Part shown: positions 47,726 to 56,139 of the stretch, one piece after another
How the letters are laid out: each line of letters starts with the position of its first letter
Numbering within the stretch: position 1 is the first letter of the stretch
Origin: Ectothiorhodospira mobilis
GTDB lineage: Bacteria > Pseudomonadota > Gammaproteobacteria > Ectothiorhodospirales > Ectothiorhodospiraceae
NCBI RefSeq assembly: GCF_016584115.1
Contig: NZ_NRSK01000009.1
Location: 37,329-101,328, forward strand
Direction of reading: 5' to 3'
Length of the DNA: 64,000 nucleotides
Position numbers and translations under genes: made by a program
The notes under the pieces: generated by a model
What the model was told of the DNA's origin: nothing
Database searches by the model: none
What the model saw: only the letters and a program-made list of their open reading frames with translations

Positions 47726-48782
47726 GGCGGGACCGATCCTCCGGGGCGCCGGGGAGCTCAGCGTCCGCCACCTGGATGCGTCGGCGGAACCCGCCTGGGA
47801 GGCCTTCGTGCAGGATTGCCCCGAGGCCACGTTCTTCCACCGGGCCGGCTGGAAGCGGGTGCTGGAACAGGCCTTCGGCCATCCCGGCCATTATCTCTAT
47901 GCCGAGTCCGGCGGGCGCATCCGGGGGGTGTTGCCCCTGGGGCAGGTGAAGACCCTCTTGTTCGGCAACGCGCTCGTGTCGGTGCCCTTTTGCGTCTACG
48001 GTGGCGTGGCGGCCGAAGACGCCGAGGCCGAAGGGGCCCTGATCCGGGCGGCCCGGGACCTGGCCGAATCCCTGCAGGTGGATTACCTGGAACTGCGTCA
48101 CCGGCAACGCCGCCTGCCCCACTGGCCCTGCAGGGAGGATCTGTACGTCACCTTCCGCAAGGCCATGGATCCCGATCCGGAGGTCAACCTCAAGGCCATA
48201 CCCCGCAAGCAGCGGGCAATGGTGCGCAAGGGCATCCAGCGGGGGCTCACCTCCGAGGAGGAGGCGGGCATCGACCGGTTCTTTCCCATCTACGCCGACA
48301 GTGTGCGCCGTCTGGGGACCCCGGTCTTCGCCCGGCGCTACTTCCGGGATCTCATGGACACCTTCGGTGACGCCGCCCGGGTGACCACGGTGCACCATCA
48401 GGGGCGGCCGGTGAGCGGCGTGCTCAGCTTCCTCTTCCGGGACGAGGTGCTGCCCTATTACGGTGGCGGTACGGTGGAGGCCCGGGGTCTGGCGGCCTTC
48501 GATTTCCTCTATTGGGAGGTCATGCGCCGGGCCTGCGAGGACGGGTACCGTCTCTTTGATTATGGCCGCAGCAAGCGCGGCACCGGCTCGTTCCACTTCA
48601 AGAAGAACTGGGGCTTCGTGCCGCAGACCCTCTACTATGAATACCACCTGGTGCGGGCCCGGGCGATCCCGGATATCAATCCCCTTAACCCCCGCTACCG
48701 GCTGTTCATCCAGGCCTGGAAGCGCCTGCCCACCCCCGTGGCCAACCGCATCGGCCCCCGCATCTCCCGGGGGTTGGGCTGA
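47718..48782 (+). CDS. XrtA-associated FemAB-like acyltransferase (GNAT fold)
   Basis: 354 residues, overlapping the deacetylase gene by eight bases. The sequence LDASAEPAWEAFVQDCPEAT with FFHRAGWKRVLEQAFGH, then a central VNLKAIPRKQRAMVRKG and YDYGRSK-like FDYGRSKRGTGSFHFKKNWG, is typical of the FemAB-related proteins of PEP-CTERM loci. FemAB enzymes move aminoacyl groups from tRNA to cell-wall peptides. Here an acylation or aminoacylation of the polysaccharide is the simplest guess. The stop shares a base with the next start (TGATG). Confidence 0.88.
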   Translation: MTEAGPILRGAGELSVRHLDASAEPAWEAFVQDCPEATFFHRAGWKRVLEQAFGHPGHYLYAESGGRIRGVLPLGQVKTLLFGNALVSVPFCVYGGVAAEDAEAEGALIRAARDLAESLQVDYLELRHRQRRLPHWPCREDLYVTFRKAMDPDPEVNLKAIPRKQRAMVRKGIQRGLTSEEEAGIDRFFPIYADSVRRLGTPVFARRYFRDLMDTFGDAARVTTVHHQGRPVSGVLSFLFRDEVLPYYGGGTVEARGLAAFDFLYWEVMRRACEDGYRLFDYGRSKRGTGSFHFKKNWGFVPQTLYYEYHLVRARAIPDINPLNPRYRLFIQAWKRLPTPVANRIGPRISRGLG

Positions 48783-50008
48783 TGCCGGAATCCAGTCTGC
48801 TGTTTCTGGCCCACCGCATCCCCTATCCCCCCAACAAGGGGGACAAGATCCGTTCCTTTAATCTGCTCAAGCATCTGGCGGGGCGGTACCGCATCCACCT
48901 GGGGTGTTTCGTCGATGACCCCCACGACTGGGACTACCGGGAAGACGTCGCCGCCTATTGCCATGATCTCTGTCTGCAGCGGCTGGACCCCACCAGGGCC
49001 CGGCTGAAGAGCCTGCGCGGCCTGCTGGACGGCCGTCCCCTGACGCTGCCCTACTACGCCGACCACCGTCTGCGGCGCTGGGTGCGGGAAACCCTGGATG
49101 CCGGCGTGGGGCGGGTGCTGGTCTTCTCCTCGGCCATGGCCCAGTACCTGGAGCCGCAGGACTATGCGCGCTGCCATGTGGTGGTGGATTTCGTGGACGT
49201 GGATTCCGATAAATGGCGCCAGTACGCCCCCTCCCACCGCTTTCCCATGAACCGCCTGTACGCGCGGGAGTCCCGGCGGCTTTTGGCCTATGAACGCCAT
49301 GTCGCCGCCCGGGCCGGCGCCGGGGTGTTCGTCAGCGCACAGGAGGCCGATCTGTTCCGGCGGCTCTCTCCCGGGACCGCCTCCACCACCCACGCCATCG
49401 ACAACGGTGTGGACGTGGACTATTTCTCCCCCCGGGGGGTCCAGGGTGAGCCCTTCGCGCCCGGTGAACGCCACCTGGTGTTCACCGGCGCCATGGACTA
49501 CTGGGCGAACGTGGATGCGGTGCGCTGGTTCGCCGGGGAGGTCTTCCCCCGGGTGCGCGCCCGCTGTCCCGAGGCCCGGTTCACCATCGTGGGGGCCCGC
49601 CCCGGCCCGGAGGTGAAACGGCTGGGGCGGATCGAGGGGGTGCAGGTCACCGGCGCGGTGCGGGACGTGCGCCCGTACCTGGCCCAGGCCGTGGCCGCCG
49701 TGGCCCCGCTGCGCATCGCCCGGGGGGTGCAGAACAAGGTCCTGGAGGCCATGGCCATGGCCCGTCCGGTGATCGCCACCCCCCAGGCCATGGACGGGTT
49801 GCGCCTGTGCGCGGACCTGGAGCCCCTGGTGGCGGAAGACCCCGGGGATCTGGCGGCGCTGTCCCTGTCGGCCCTGACGGGGGCGCTGCCGGCGGATGCG
49901 GGGGACCGCAACCGGGCCTGCGTGTGCCGTCACTACAGCTGGGCCGAACACATGGGGCGTTTCGCGGATCTTCTGGAGAGGGCGACCGGGGACGGATCGC
50001 CGGGATGA
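48782..50008 (+). CDS. XrtA-system glycosyltransferase 1 (GT4)
   Basis: 408 residues. The start LLFLAHRIPYPPNKGDKIRS is the hallmark of the first sugar transferase of exosortase A loci (sometimes called stp1). The GT-B donor domain has VFTGAMDYWANVDAVRWFA and the EGVQVTGAVRDVRPYLAQA segment, followed by NKVLEAMAMARPVIATPQA for nucleotide-sugar binding. It would add a sugar to the lipid-linked repeat in the cytosol. It starts at the stop of the FemAB gene and is followed by exosortase A after 22 bases. Confidence 0.9.
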   Translation: MPESSLLFLAHRIPYPPNKGDKIRSFNLLKHLAGRYRIHLGCFVDDPHDWDYREDVAAYCHDLCLQRLDPTRARLKSLRGLLDGRPLTLPYYADHRLRRWVRETLDAGVGRVLVFSSAMAQYLEPQDYARCHVVVDFVDVDSDKWRQYAPSHRFPMNRLYARESRRLLAYERHVAARAGAGVFVSAQEADLFRRLSPGTASTTHAIDNGVDVDYFSPRGVQGEPFAPGERHLVFTGAMDYWANVDAVRWFAGEVFPRVRARCPEARFTIVGARPGPEVKRLGRIEGVQVTGAVRDVRPYLAQAVAAVAPLRIARGVQNKVLEAMAMARPVIATPQAMDGLRLCADLEPLVAEDPGDLAALSLSALTGALPADAGDRNRACVCRHYSWAEHMGRFADLLERATGDGSPG

Positions 50009-50030
50009 AGGGCAAAAGGAGGGCAGGGTG

Positions 50031-51632
50031 ATGGATGCCAAAAGGGATACGTCGATGCATACCCCGGAGACCGCCTCCCTTTCCCCTTCGCCCCAGGGGG
50101 GGGGCGGGATCCCCTGGCCCTGGGCCCTGGCGGGACTCGTCCTGGGTCTGTGGCTTGCAGGGTGGCTCTACTGGCCGGGTGTGGAGCGTCTGGTGCAGAT
50201 CTGGACCCATTCCCAGACCTATGCCCACGGCATGATCATCCTCCCCATCAGCCTTTTCCTGGTCTGGACCCGGCGCCATGCCCTGGCGCGGACCACCCCC
50301 GAGCCCAGCCTCCTCGGCGCCCTGGGGATCCTGATCCTGGGAGGCGTCTGGTTTCTGGGCCGGGCGGCCGACATCACCACGGTGCAGACCTTCGTGGTGG
50401 TGGCCCTGATCCCCGCCCTGGTGCTGGCCCTGCTGGGACGTCAGGTCTCCCGGGTGTTGATCTTCCCCCTGGCCTACCTGTTCTTCGCCTGGCCCGTGGG
50501 GAACTTCCTGGTGCCGATGCTGCAGGATTTCACCGCCTGGATCAGTGTGGCGCTGCTGCGCCTCTCGGGCATCCCCACCTTCAGCGAAGGCCACTACATC
50601 AGCATCCCCGCCGGGGATTTCGTGGTGGCGGAGGTGTGCAGCGGAATCCGCTATCTCATCGCCTCCGTGGCCCTGGGGCTGGTCTATGCCTATCTGGTCT
50701 ACCGCAGTCTCTGGCGGCGCCTGGCCTTCGTGGCCCTGTCCATCCTCGTGCCCATCGTCGCCAACGGCCTGCGCGCCTACGGCATCATCCTGATCGCCCA
50801 CTGGACCGACATGGAACGGGCCGTGGGGGTGGATCACCTGATCTACGGCTGGCTGTTCTTCGGCTTGGTCATGTTCCTGTTGTTCTGGACCGGCACCTTC
50901 TTCCGGGAGGATCATTTCCAATCCGCCTCACCCGACCGGGGGGGCGCCCCCTTTTCCGGGGCCCCGTCGGCCCGCCGTCCGGCGGCCCGCATCCTGCCGC
51001 TCCTGGCCGCGGTGGCGGCCCTGGCTTTGGCGCCGGCGGGGGAGGCCTGGATGGACCAGCGCATGACCGCCCGGGGTGGGGATGCGCGGCCCGTGGCGCC
51101 GCAGGTGGCCGGATGGCGGGGACCACTTCCCCTGGAGGCCCCGGTCTGGACCCCTGACTGGGCCGAGCCCGATGACCGTATCCAGGTGGCCTATGCCAGC
51201 GATGCGGGGGAGGTGGCATGGCAGATCTACCACTATCGCCACGATCGGCCCGGAACCGATCTGATCCGCTATGACAACCGCATCCAGGATGGGCGGCAAT
51301 GGCGTCGGATCCGGCAGCACATCCGCTCCGTTGCCCTGCCCGACGGGAGGCAACAGGATGTGCGCGAGACCCTCCTGCGGGGAAGGGCAGGGGAGGACCG
51401 CCTGGTCTGGCACTGGTATCAGGTGGCCGGCCGCACCACCGTGCGCCCCGTGGAGGTGAAACTCCTGGAGTCCTGGGCCCGGATCACGGGGCACCGGCAA
51501 GGCTCCCTGCTGGTGACGGTGAGCACCGGGTTCCGGGATAGGCCCGACCCGGCCCGGGAGATCCTGAAGGGATTCCTGGGGCAGGCCCCCCGGCGGGTGT
51601 CCGTGGAGACGGGGGATAGCCGCGATGGCTGA
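50031..51632 (+). CDS. xrtA: Exosortase A fused to an EpsI domain
   Basis: 533 residues from ATG 50031 (AGGAGGG at seven bases; a GTG three bases upstream is also possible). Multiple transmembrane helices fill residues about 30-290. The catalytic triad is C203 (EVCSGIRY), R248 (NGLRAYG) and H269 (VDHLIYGW). It is predicted to cleave and anchor PEP-CTERM proteins as they leave the membrane. Residues about 305-533 are an EpsI/DUF3485 domain (QVAGWRGPLPLE, VAWQIYHYRHDRPGTDLI), the usual fusion partner. No PEP-CTERM substrate gene was recognised in the window. The second glycosyltransferase overlaps its stop by eight bases. Confidence 0.93.
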   Translation: MDAKRDTSMHTPETASLSPSPQGGGGIPWPWALAGLVLGLWLAGWLYWPGVERLVQIWTHSQTYAHGMIILPISLFLVWTRRHALARTTPEPSLLGALGILILGGVWFLGRAADITTVQTFVVVALIPALVLALLGRQVSRVLIFPLAYLFFAWPVGNFLVPMLQDFTAWISVALLRLSGIPTFSEGHYISIPAGDFVVAEVCSGIRYLIASVALGLVYAYLVYRSLWRRLAFVALSILVPIVANGLRAYGIILIAHWTDMERAVGVDHLIYGWLFFGLVMFLLFWTGTFFREDHFQSASPDRGGAPFSGAPSARRPAARILPLLAAVAALALAPAGEAWMDQRMTARGGDARPVAPQVAGWRGPLPLEAPVWTPDWAEPDDRIQVAYASDAGEVAWQIYHYRHDRPGTDLIRYDNRIQDGRQWRRIRQHIRSVALPDGRQQDVRETLLRGRAGEDRLVWHWYQVAGRTTVRPVEVKLLESWARITGHRQGSLLVTVSTGFRDRPDPAREILKGFLGQAPRRVSVETGDSRDG

Positions 51633-52782
51633 TGTGCCTGCGCAGCCCCCGCCCCTGGTGGCCCATGTCATCCATCGCCTGGATGTGGGGGGCATGGAGA
51701 ACGGCCTGGTGAACCTGATCAATCACATGCCGCCGGATCGCTATCGCCATGCCATCCTCTGCATGACCGGCTACACCGATTTCGCCCGGCGTCTGCAGCG
51801 GGAGGAGGTCTCCCTCCACGCCCTGCACAAACGCGAGGGCAAGGATCCGGCGGTGCACCTTCGCCTGTGGCGCCTGCTGCGCCGGTTGCGGCCGGCGATC
51901 GTGCATACCCGCAACCTGGCCACCCTGGAGGTCCAGGCCACGGCGGCCCTGGCGGGGGTGCGGCGCCGTGTCCATGGCGAGCACGGCTGGAACGTGGGCG
52001 ACCTGGACGGCTCCGGCGAGGGCCCCCGCCGCATGCGCCGCCTGTTCCGCCCGCTGGTGGGGCAGTACATCGCCCTTTCGCGCCATCAGATGGACTATCT
52101 GGCTGGTCCCATCGGTGTGTCCGCCGTCCGCTTGAACCACATCTGCAACGGGGTGGATACGGGACGCTTCCACCCCCCGCAGGACCGGGCGGCGGCGCGG
52201 GCGGTGCTGCCCCCCGGATTCGCCCCGCCGGGGACGCCGGTGCTCGGGGCGGTCATGCGCATGCAGGCGGTGAAGGCCCCGGAGGTCCTGGTGCAGGCCT
52301 TCCTGGGGTTGCTAGGGCAGGCCCCGCCGGGAGGCGAGCCGCGCCTGGTGATGGTGGGGGACGGACCGCTGCTGCAGGACCTGCGCGCCCGCCTGGAGGC
52401 GGCCGGGGCCGCCCACCTGGCCTGGCTCCCCGGGGCCCGGGATGACATCCCGGAAGTCCTGCGCGCCCTGGATGTGCTGGTCCTGCCCTCCCTGGCGGAA
52501 GGGATCTGCAACACCGTCCTGGAGGCCATGGCCACCGGACTGCCGGTGGTGGCCACCCGCGTGGGCGGCAATCCGGACCTGATCCGGGACGGACACACCG
52601 GCCTGCTGGTCCCTCCCGGGGATGCCGATGCCCTCGTGGCGGCGCTGGCGCGCTGCCTGCAGGATCCGGCATGGGCCCGGGCCCTGGGGGCGGCGGCCCG
52701 GGTGCACGCGGAGCGGGAATTGAGCCTGGAGGCCATGGTGCAGGGCTATCTGGCGGTCTACGACCGCCTCGTGGCGGGCTGA
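51625..52782 (+). CDS. XrtA-system glycosyltransferase 2 (GT4)
   Basis: 385 residues. The N-terminal VAHVIHRLDVGGMENGLVNL is typical of the second conserved exosortase A sugar transferase (stp2). Acceptor-domain HTRNLATLEVQATAALAGV and VHGEHGWNV follow, and the donor domain has EGICNTVLEAMATGLPVVAT with the conserved Glu. It works in the cytosol on the same lipid-linked sugar as the gene before exosortase A, whose stop it overlaps by eight bases. The amidotransferase gene starts 42 bases downstream. Confidence 0.9.
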   Translation: MADVPAQPPPLVAHVIHRLDVGGMENGLVNLINHMPPDRYRHAILCMTGYTDFARRLQREEVSLHALHKREGKDPAVHLRLWRLLRRLRPAIVHTRNLATLEVQATAALAGVRRRVHGEHGWNVGDLDGSGEGPRRMRRLFRPLVGQYIALSRHQMDYLAGPIGVSAVRLNHICNGVDTGRFHPPQDRAAARAVLPPGFAPPGTPVLGAVMRMQAVKAPEVLVQAFLGLLGQAPPGGEPRLVMVGDGPLLQDLRARLEAAGAAHLAWLPGARDDIPEVLRALDVLVLPSLAEGICNTVLEAMATGLPVVATRVGGNPDLIRDGHTGLLVPPGDADALVAALARCLQDPAWARALGAAARVHAERELSLEAMVQGYLAVYDRLVAG

Positions 52783-52824
52783 GAGCGGCCGCGCCCCATC
52801 CACACGATCCATCGAGACGTCCCC

Positions 52825-54720
52825 ATGTGCGGCATCACCGGCATCTTCGACACCCGCGATCGGCGCCCCGTGAACCGGGCCCTGCTGGAGGCCATGAACC
52901 AGGCCCAGTTCCATCGCGGTCCGGACGAGGGCGGGGTGCACCTGGAGCCCGGGCTGGGACTGGCCCACCGGCGGCTGTCCATCATCGACCTCTCCAGTGG
53001 CCGCCAGCCCCTGTTCAACGAGGATGGCAGCGTGGCCGTCACCTACAACGGGGAGATCTACAACTTTGCCGAGCTCACCGCGGAACTGAAGGCCGCCGGG
53101 CACCGCTTTCGCACCCACTGCGACACCGAGGTGATCGTCCACGCCTGGGAACAGTGGGGGGTGGACTGCGTGCGCCGCTTCCGCGGCATGTTCGCCTTTG
53201 CCGTATGGGACCGGAACAGCGGCACCCTCTTCCTGGCCCGGGACCGGCTGGGCATCAAGCCCCTGTACTACGCCCTGCTGCCCGACGGCCTGTGCCTGTT
53301 CGCCTCGGAGCTGAAGGCCCTCATGGTGCATCCCCATCTCCCCCGGGACCTGGACCCCCGGGGGGTGGACGACTATTTCGCCTATGGCTATGTCCCCGAG
53401 CCCCGCACCGTGTATCAGGCGGTGCGCAAGCTGCCCCCGGGCCACACCCTCACCCTGCGCCGCGGTGCGCCGCCGGCCGAGCCCCGGGAATACTGGGATG
53501 TGCCCTTCGCCCCCCCCATCGCCCTGAACGAGGCCGAGGCCGCGGAGGAGCTGGTGGCGCGTCTGCGCGAGGCGGTGCGCATCCGCCTGGTGGCGGAGGT
53601 CCCCCTGGGGGCCTTCCTCTCCGGCGGGGTGGACTCCAGCGCCGTGGTGGCCCTCATGGCCGGGCTGGGGGACGCGCCGGTGAACACCTGTGCCATCGGT
53701 TTCAACGTGCCCCGCTACGACGAATCCGCCTTCGCCGCCCAGGTGGCCGCCCATTGCCATACCCGCCACCGCACACGCCAGGTGGACCCGGATGACTTCG
53801 GCCTGCTGGACCGCCTGGCGGGGCTCTACGACGAGCCCTTTGCCGACAGTTCGGCCCTGCCCACCTACCGGGTGTGCGAACTGGCCCGCCAGGAGGTGAC
53901 CGTGGCCCTCTCCGGGGACGGCGGCGATGAGAACCTGGCAGGCTATCGCCGCTACCGCTTCCATGCCGCGGAGGAGCGCTGGCGCAGCCGGATGCCTGCG
54001 GGCCTGCGCCGGCCCCTGTTCGGCGCCCTGGCGCGGGCCTACCCCAAGGCCGACTGGGCGCCGCGGGTGCTTCGCGCCAAGGCCACCTTCCAGGCCCTGG
54101 CACGGGATGCGGTGGAGGGCTACTTCCACAGCGTCGCCGTGGTCCGGGACGAGCAGCGGGACCGGCTCTACAGCGAGGCCTTCCGGCGCCAGCTGGACGG
54201 CTATCATCCCGTGTCGGTGTTGCGCCATCACGCCGCCCGCGCCCCAACGGACGATCCCGTCTCCCTGGCGCAGTACCTGGACCTGAAGACCTATCTCCCC
54301 GGGGATATCCTCACCAAGGTGGACCGGGCCAGCATGGCCCATGCCCTGGAGGTGCGGGTGCCCATCCTGGATCATCCCCTGGTGGAATGGATCTCCGGGC
54401 TGCCGTCGCAGATGAAGCTCCGGGGCGGGGAGGGCAAGTACCTGTTCAAAAAGGCCATGGAGCCCCATCTGCCCCATGACATCCTCTACCGGCGCAAGCA
54501 GGGTTTTGCCGTTCCCCTGGACCAGTGGTTCCGGGGCCCCCTGGCGGGGCGTCTGAAGGAGACCCTGCTGGGGGAACGCATGGGGGACTGCGGGCTCTTC
54601 AACCCGGACACCCTGCGCCACCTGGTGGAGGCCCACACCAGCGGCCGCCGGGATTACAGCGCGCCGCTGTGGTCGCTGTTCATGTTCGAGGCGTTTTTGC
54701 GGCGCAATGAGGGGGGTTAA
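52825..54720 (+). CDS. XrtA-system asparagine synthase-like amidotransferase
   Basis: 631 residues. The class II glutaminase domain begins with catalytic Cys2 (MCGITGIFDT) and has RLSIIDLSSGRQPLFNEDG and VTYNGEIYNF. The synthetase domain has the ATP-binding SGGVDSS and CAIGFNVPRYDES, then VALSGDGGDENLAGYRRYRF. The family sits in exosortase A loci and is thought to amidate a sugar acid or modify the polysaccharide rather than make free asparagine. It is the last gene before the strong hairpin at 54810-54851 and the convergent DAHP synthase gene. Confidence 0.92.
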   Translation: MCGITGIFDTRDRRPVNRALLEAMNQAQFHRGPDEGGVHLEPGLGLAHRRLSIIDLSSGRQPLFNEDGSVAVTYNGEIYNFAELTAELKAAGHRFRTHCDTEVIVHAWEQWGVDCVRRFRGMFAFAVWDRNSGTLFLARDRLGIKPLYYALLPDGLCLFASELKALMVHPHLPRDLDPRGVDDYFAYGYVPEPRTVYQAVRKLPPGHTLTLRRGAPPAEPREYWDVPFAPPIALNEAEAAEELVARLREAVRIRLVAEVPLGAFLSGGVDSSAVVALMAGLGDAPVNTCAIGFNVPRYDESAFAAQVAAHCHTRHRTRQVDPDDFGLLDRLAGLYDEPFADSSALPTYRVCELARQEVTVALSGDGGDENLAGYRRYRFHAAEERWRSRMPAGLRRPLFGALARAYPKADWAPRVLRAKATFQALARDAVEGYFHSVAVVRDEQRDRLYSEAFRRQLDGYHPVSVLRHHAARAPTDDPVSLAQYLDLKTYLPGDILTKVDRASMAHALEVRVPILDHPLVEWISGLPSQMKLRGGEGKYLFKKAMEPHLPHDILYRRKQGFAVPLDQWFRGPLAGRLKETLLGERMGDCGLFNPDTLRHLVEAHTSGRRDYSAPLWSLFMFEAFLRRNEGG

Positions 54721-54809
54721 ACCCGTTCCCGTCTCACATCCGTTGCGCGATGCGACTTCTCCTGGACCGCCAGGACGGGTCTCTCACCGGGCAGGAGGGG
54801 TGGATGCAA

Positions 54810-54851
54810 ATCTCGCGGACGGGCCCGTGGGGGCAGCCCGATCCGCGAGAT
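54810..54851. terminator. Strong hairpin between convergent operons
   Basis: ATCTCGCGGA (54810-54819) pairs perfectly with TCCGCGAGAT (54842-54851). The stem continues inward as CGGGC/GCCCG with one unpaired A, giving 15 pairs and a loop of about 11 bases. It lies midway between the convergent exopolysaccharide operon and the DAHP synthase gene, as expected for a bidirectional terminator. The U-runs are poor (a short TTT on the minus side only). Confidence 0.55.
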
Positions 54852-54894
54852 GCCCCTCTGCGTCAGGACTGAGCTGGATGGAGGGAGCGACGCC

Positions 54895-55956
54895 CTATTT
54901 GCGCACCTTGCGCAGCGCCTCGGCGCCGTCCCGCAGCATCTGCTCGGTGGTGGACCAGTCCACGCAGGGGTCGGTGATGGAGCAGCCGTAGCGCAGCCTG
55001 GCACGGTCCTCCGCCATGGGCTGGTTGCCCGCCTCCAGGAAACTCTCGATCATCAGCCCCACCACGGAGCGGTTGCCCTCCCGGATCTGGTGCAGGACAT
55101 CCTTCATCACCAGGGGCTGGAGCTCGGGCTTCTTGGAGGAGTTGGCGTGGGAGCAGTCCACCACCAGGTTCTGGGGCAGACCCGCCTTGGCCAGGGCCTG
55201 CTCCGCCAGGGCCACGGAGACGGTGTCGTAGTTGGGCTGGCCGTTGCCCCCCCGCAGCACCATATGGCCGTAGCGGTTGCCCCGGGTGCGCAGGATCACC
55301 GACTGGCCGTTGCCGCCGATGCCCAGGAAACTGTGGGGGTGGGAGGCGGAGAGGATGGCGTTCACCGCCACCCCCAGGTCGCCGTCGGTGCCGTTCTTGA
55401 AGCCCACCGGCGTGGACAGCCCCGAGGCCATCTCCCGGTGGGTCTGGGACTCGGCGGTGCGCGCACCGATGGCGGTCCAGCTGACCAGATCCCCGTAGTA
55501 CTGGGGGGCGATGGGATCCAGGGCCTCGGTCCCGGCCGGCAGCCCCAGTTCGTTCACGTCCATGAGGAACCGCCGCGCCCGGGCCATGCCCTCATCGATA
55601 CGGAAGCTGTCGTCCAGATAGGGGTCGTTGATGAATCCCTTCCAGCCCACGGCCGTGCGCGGTTTTTCGAAATAGACCCGCATCACCACCATGAGGGCGT
55701 CAGAGACCTCGTCCGCCAGGGCCTTGAGCCGACGGGCGTAATCCAGGCCCGCCTCCGGATCATGGATGGAGCAGGGGCCCACCACCACGAACAGGCGCGG
55801 ATCCTTGCGGTCCAGGATGTCGCAGAGGGCGCGGCGTCCCTCCAGGACCGTCCGGGCGGCCTGATCGCTCATGGGGATCTGGGCCTTCACCTCCTGGGGC
55901 GAGGGCATGTAGTCGGTGGCGGCGATATTGAGGTTGTCGGTCTGTGAGGTGCTCAT
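54895..55956 (-). CDS. 3-deoxy-D-arabino-heptulosonate-7-phosphate synthase, class I
   Basis: 353 residues, the length of E. coli AroF/AroG/AroH. It joins phosphoenolpyruvate and erythrose-4-phosphate as the first step of aromatic amino-acid synthesis. Motifs include VVVGPCSIHDPEAGLDYA, YFEKPRTAVGWKGFINDP, GARTAESQTHREMASGLS, GFKNGTDG, and DCSHANSSKKPELQP with metal-binding His. The N-terminal extension of about 50 residues carries the feedback site in E. coli, but which aromatic amino acid it senses cannot be told by eye. It converges with the polysaccharide operon and diverges from the SNF2 gene. Confidence 0.95.
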   Translation of the reverse strand: MSTSQTDNLNIAATDYMPSPQEVKAQIPMSDQAARTVLEGRRALCDILDRKDPRLFVVVGPCSIHDPEAGLDYARRLKALADEVSDALMVVMRVYFEKPRTAVGWKGFINDPYLDDSFRIDEGMARARRFLMDVNELGLPAGTEALDPIAPQYYGDLVSWTAIGARTAESQTHREMASGLSTPVGFKNGTDGDLGVAVNAILSASHPHSFLGIGGNGQSVILRTRGNRYGHMVLRGGNGQPNYDTVSVALAEQALAKAGLPQNLVVDCSHANSSKKPELQPLVMKDVLHQIREGNRSVVGLMIESFLEAGNQPMAEDRARLRYGCSITDPCVDWSTTEQMLRDGAEALRKVRK

Positions 55957-56139
55957 GGGGCGGTCCGGCAGATGGATGACAATGCCCCCAGTCTAACGCG
56001 AATCCGCCCCTTGTGCGCCGCCGCAGGGTGGGCCCCATGGGGTGTGGAACGGCCATCGCCCTCCGCTGGATCAGCGCAGCGCCCGACCGGCCGGATCCAC
56101 GCTGTAATGGGGCGCGTGTGGTCGTGAGCGCGGGGATGG

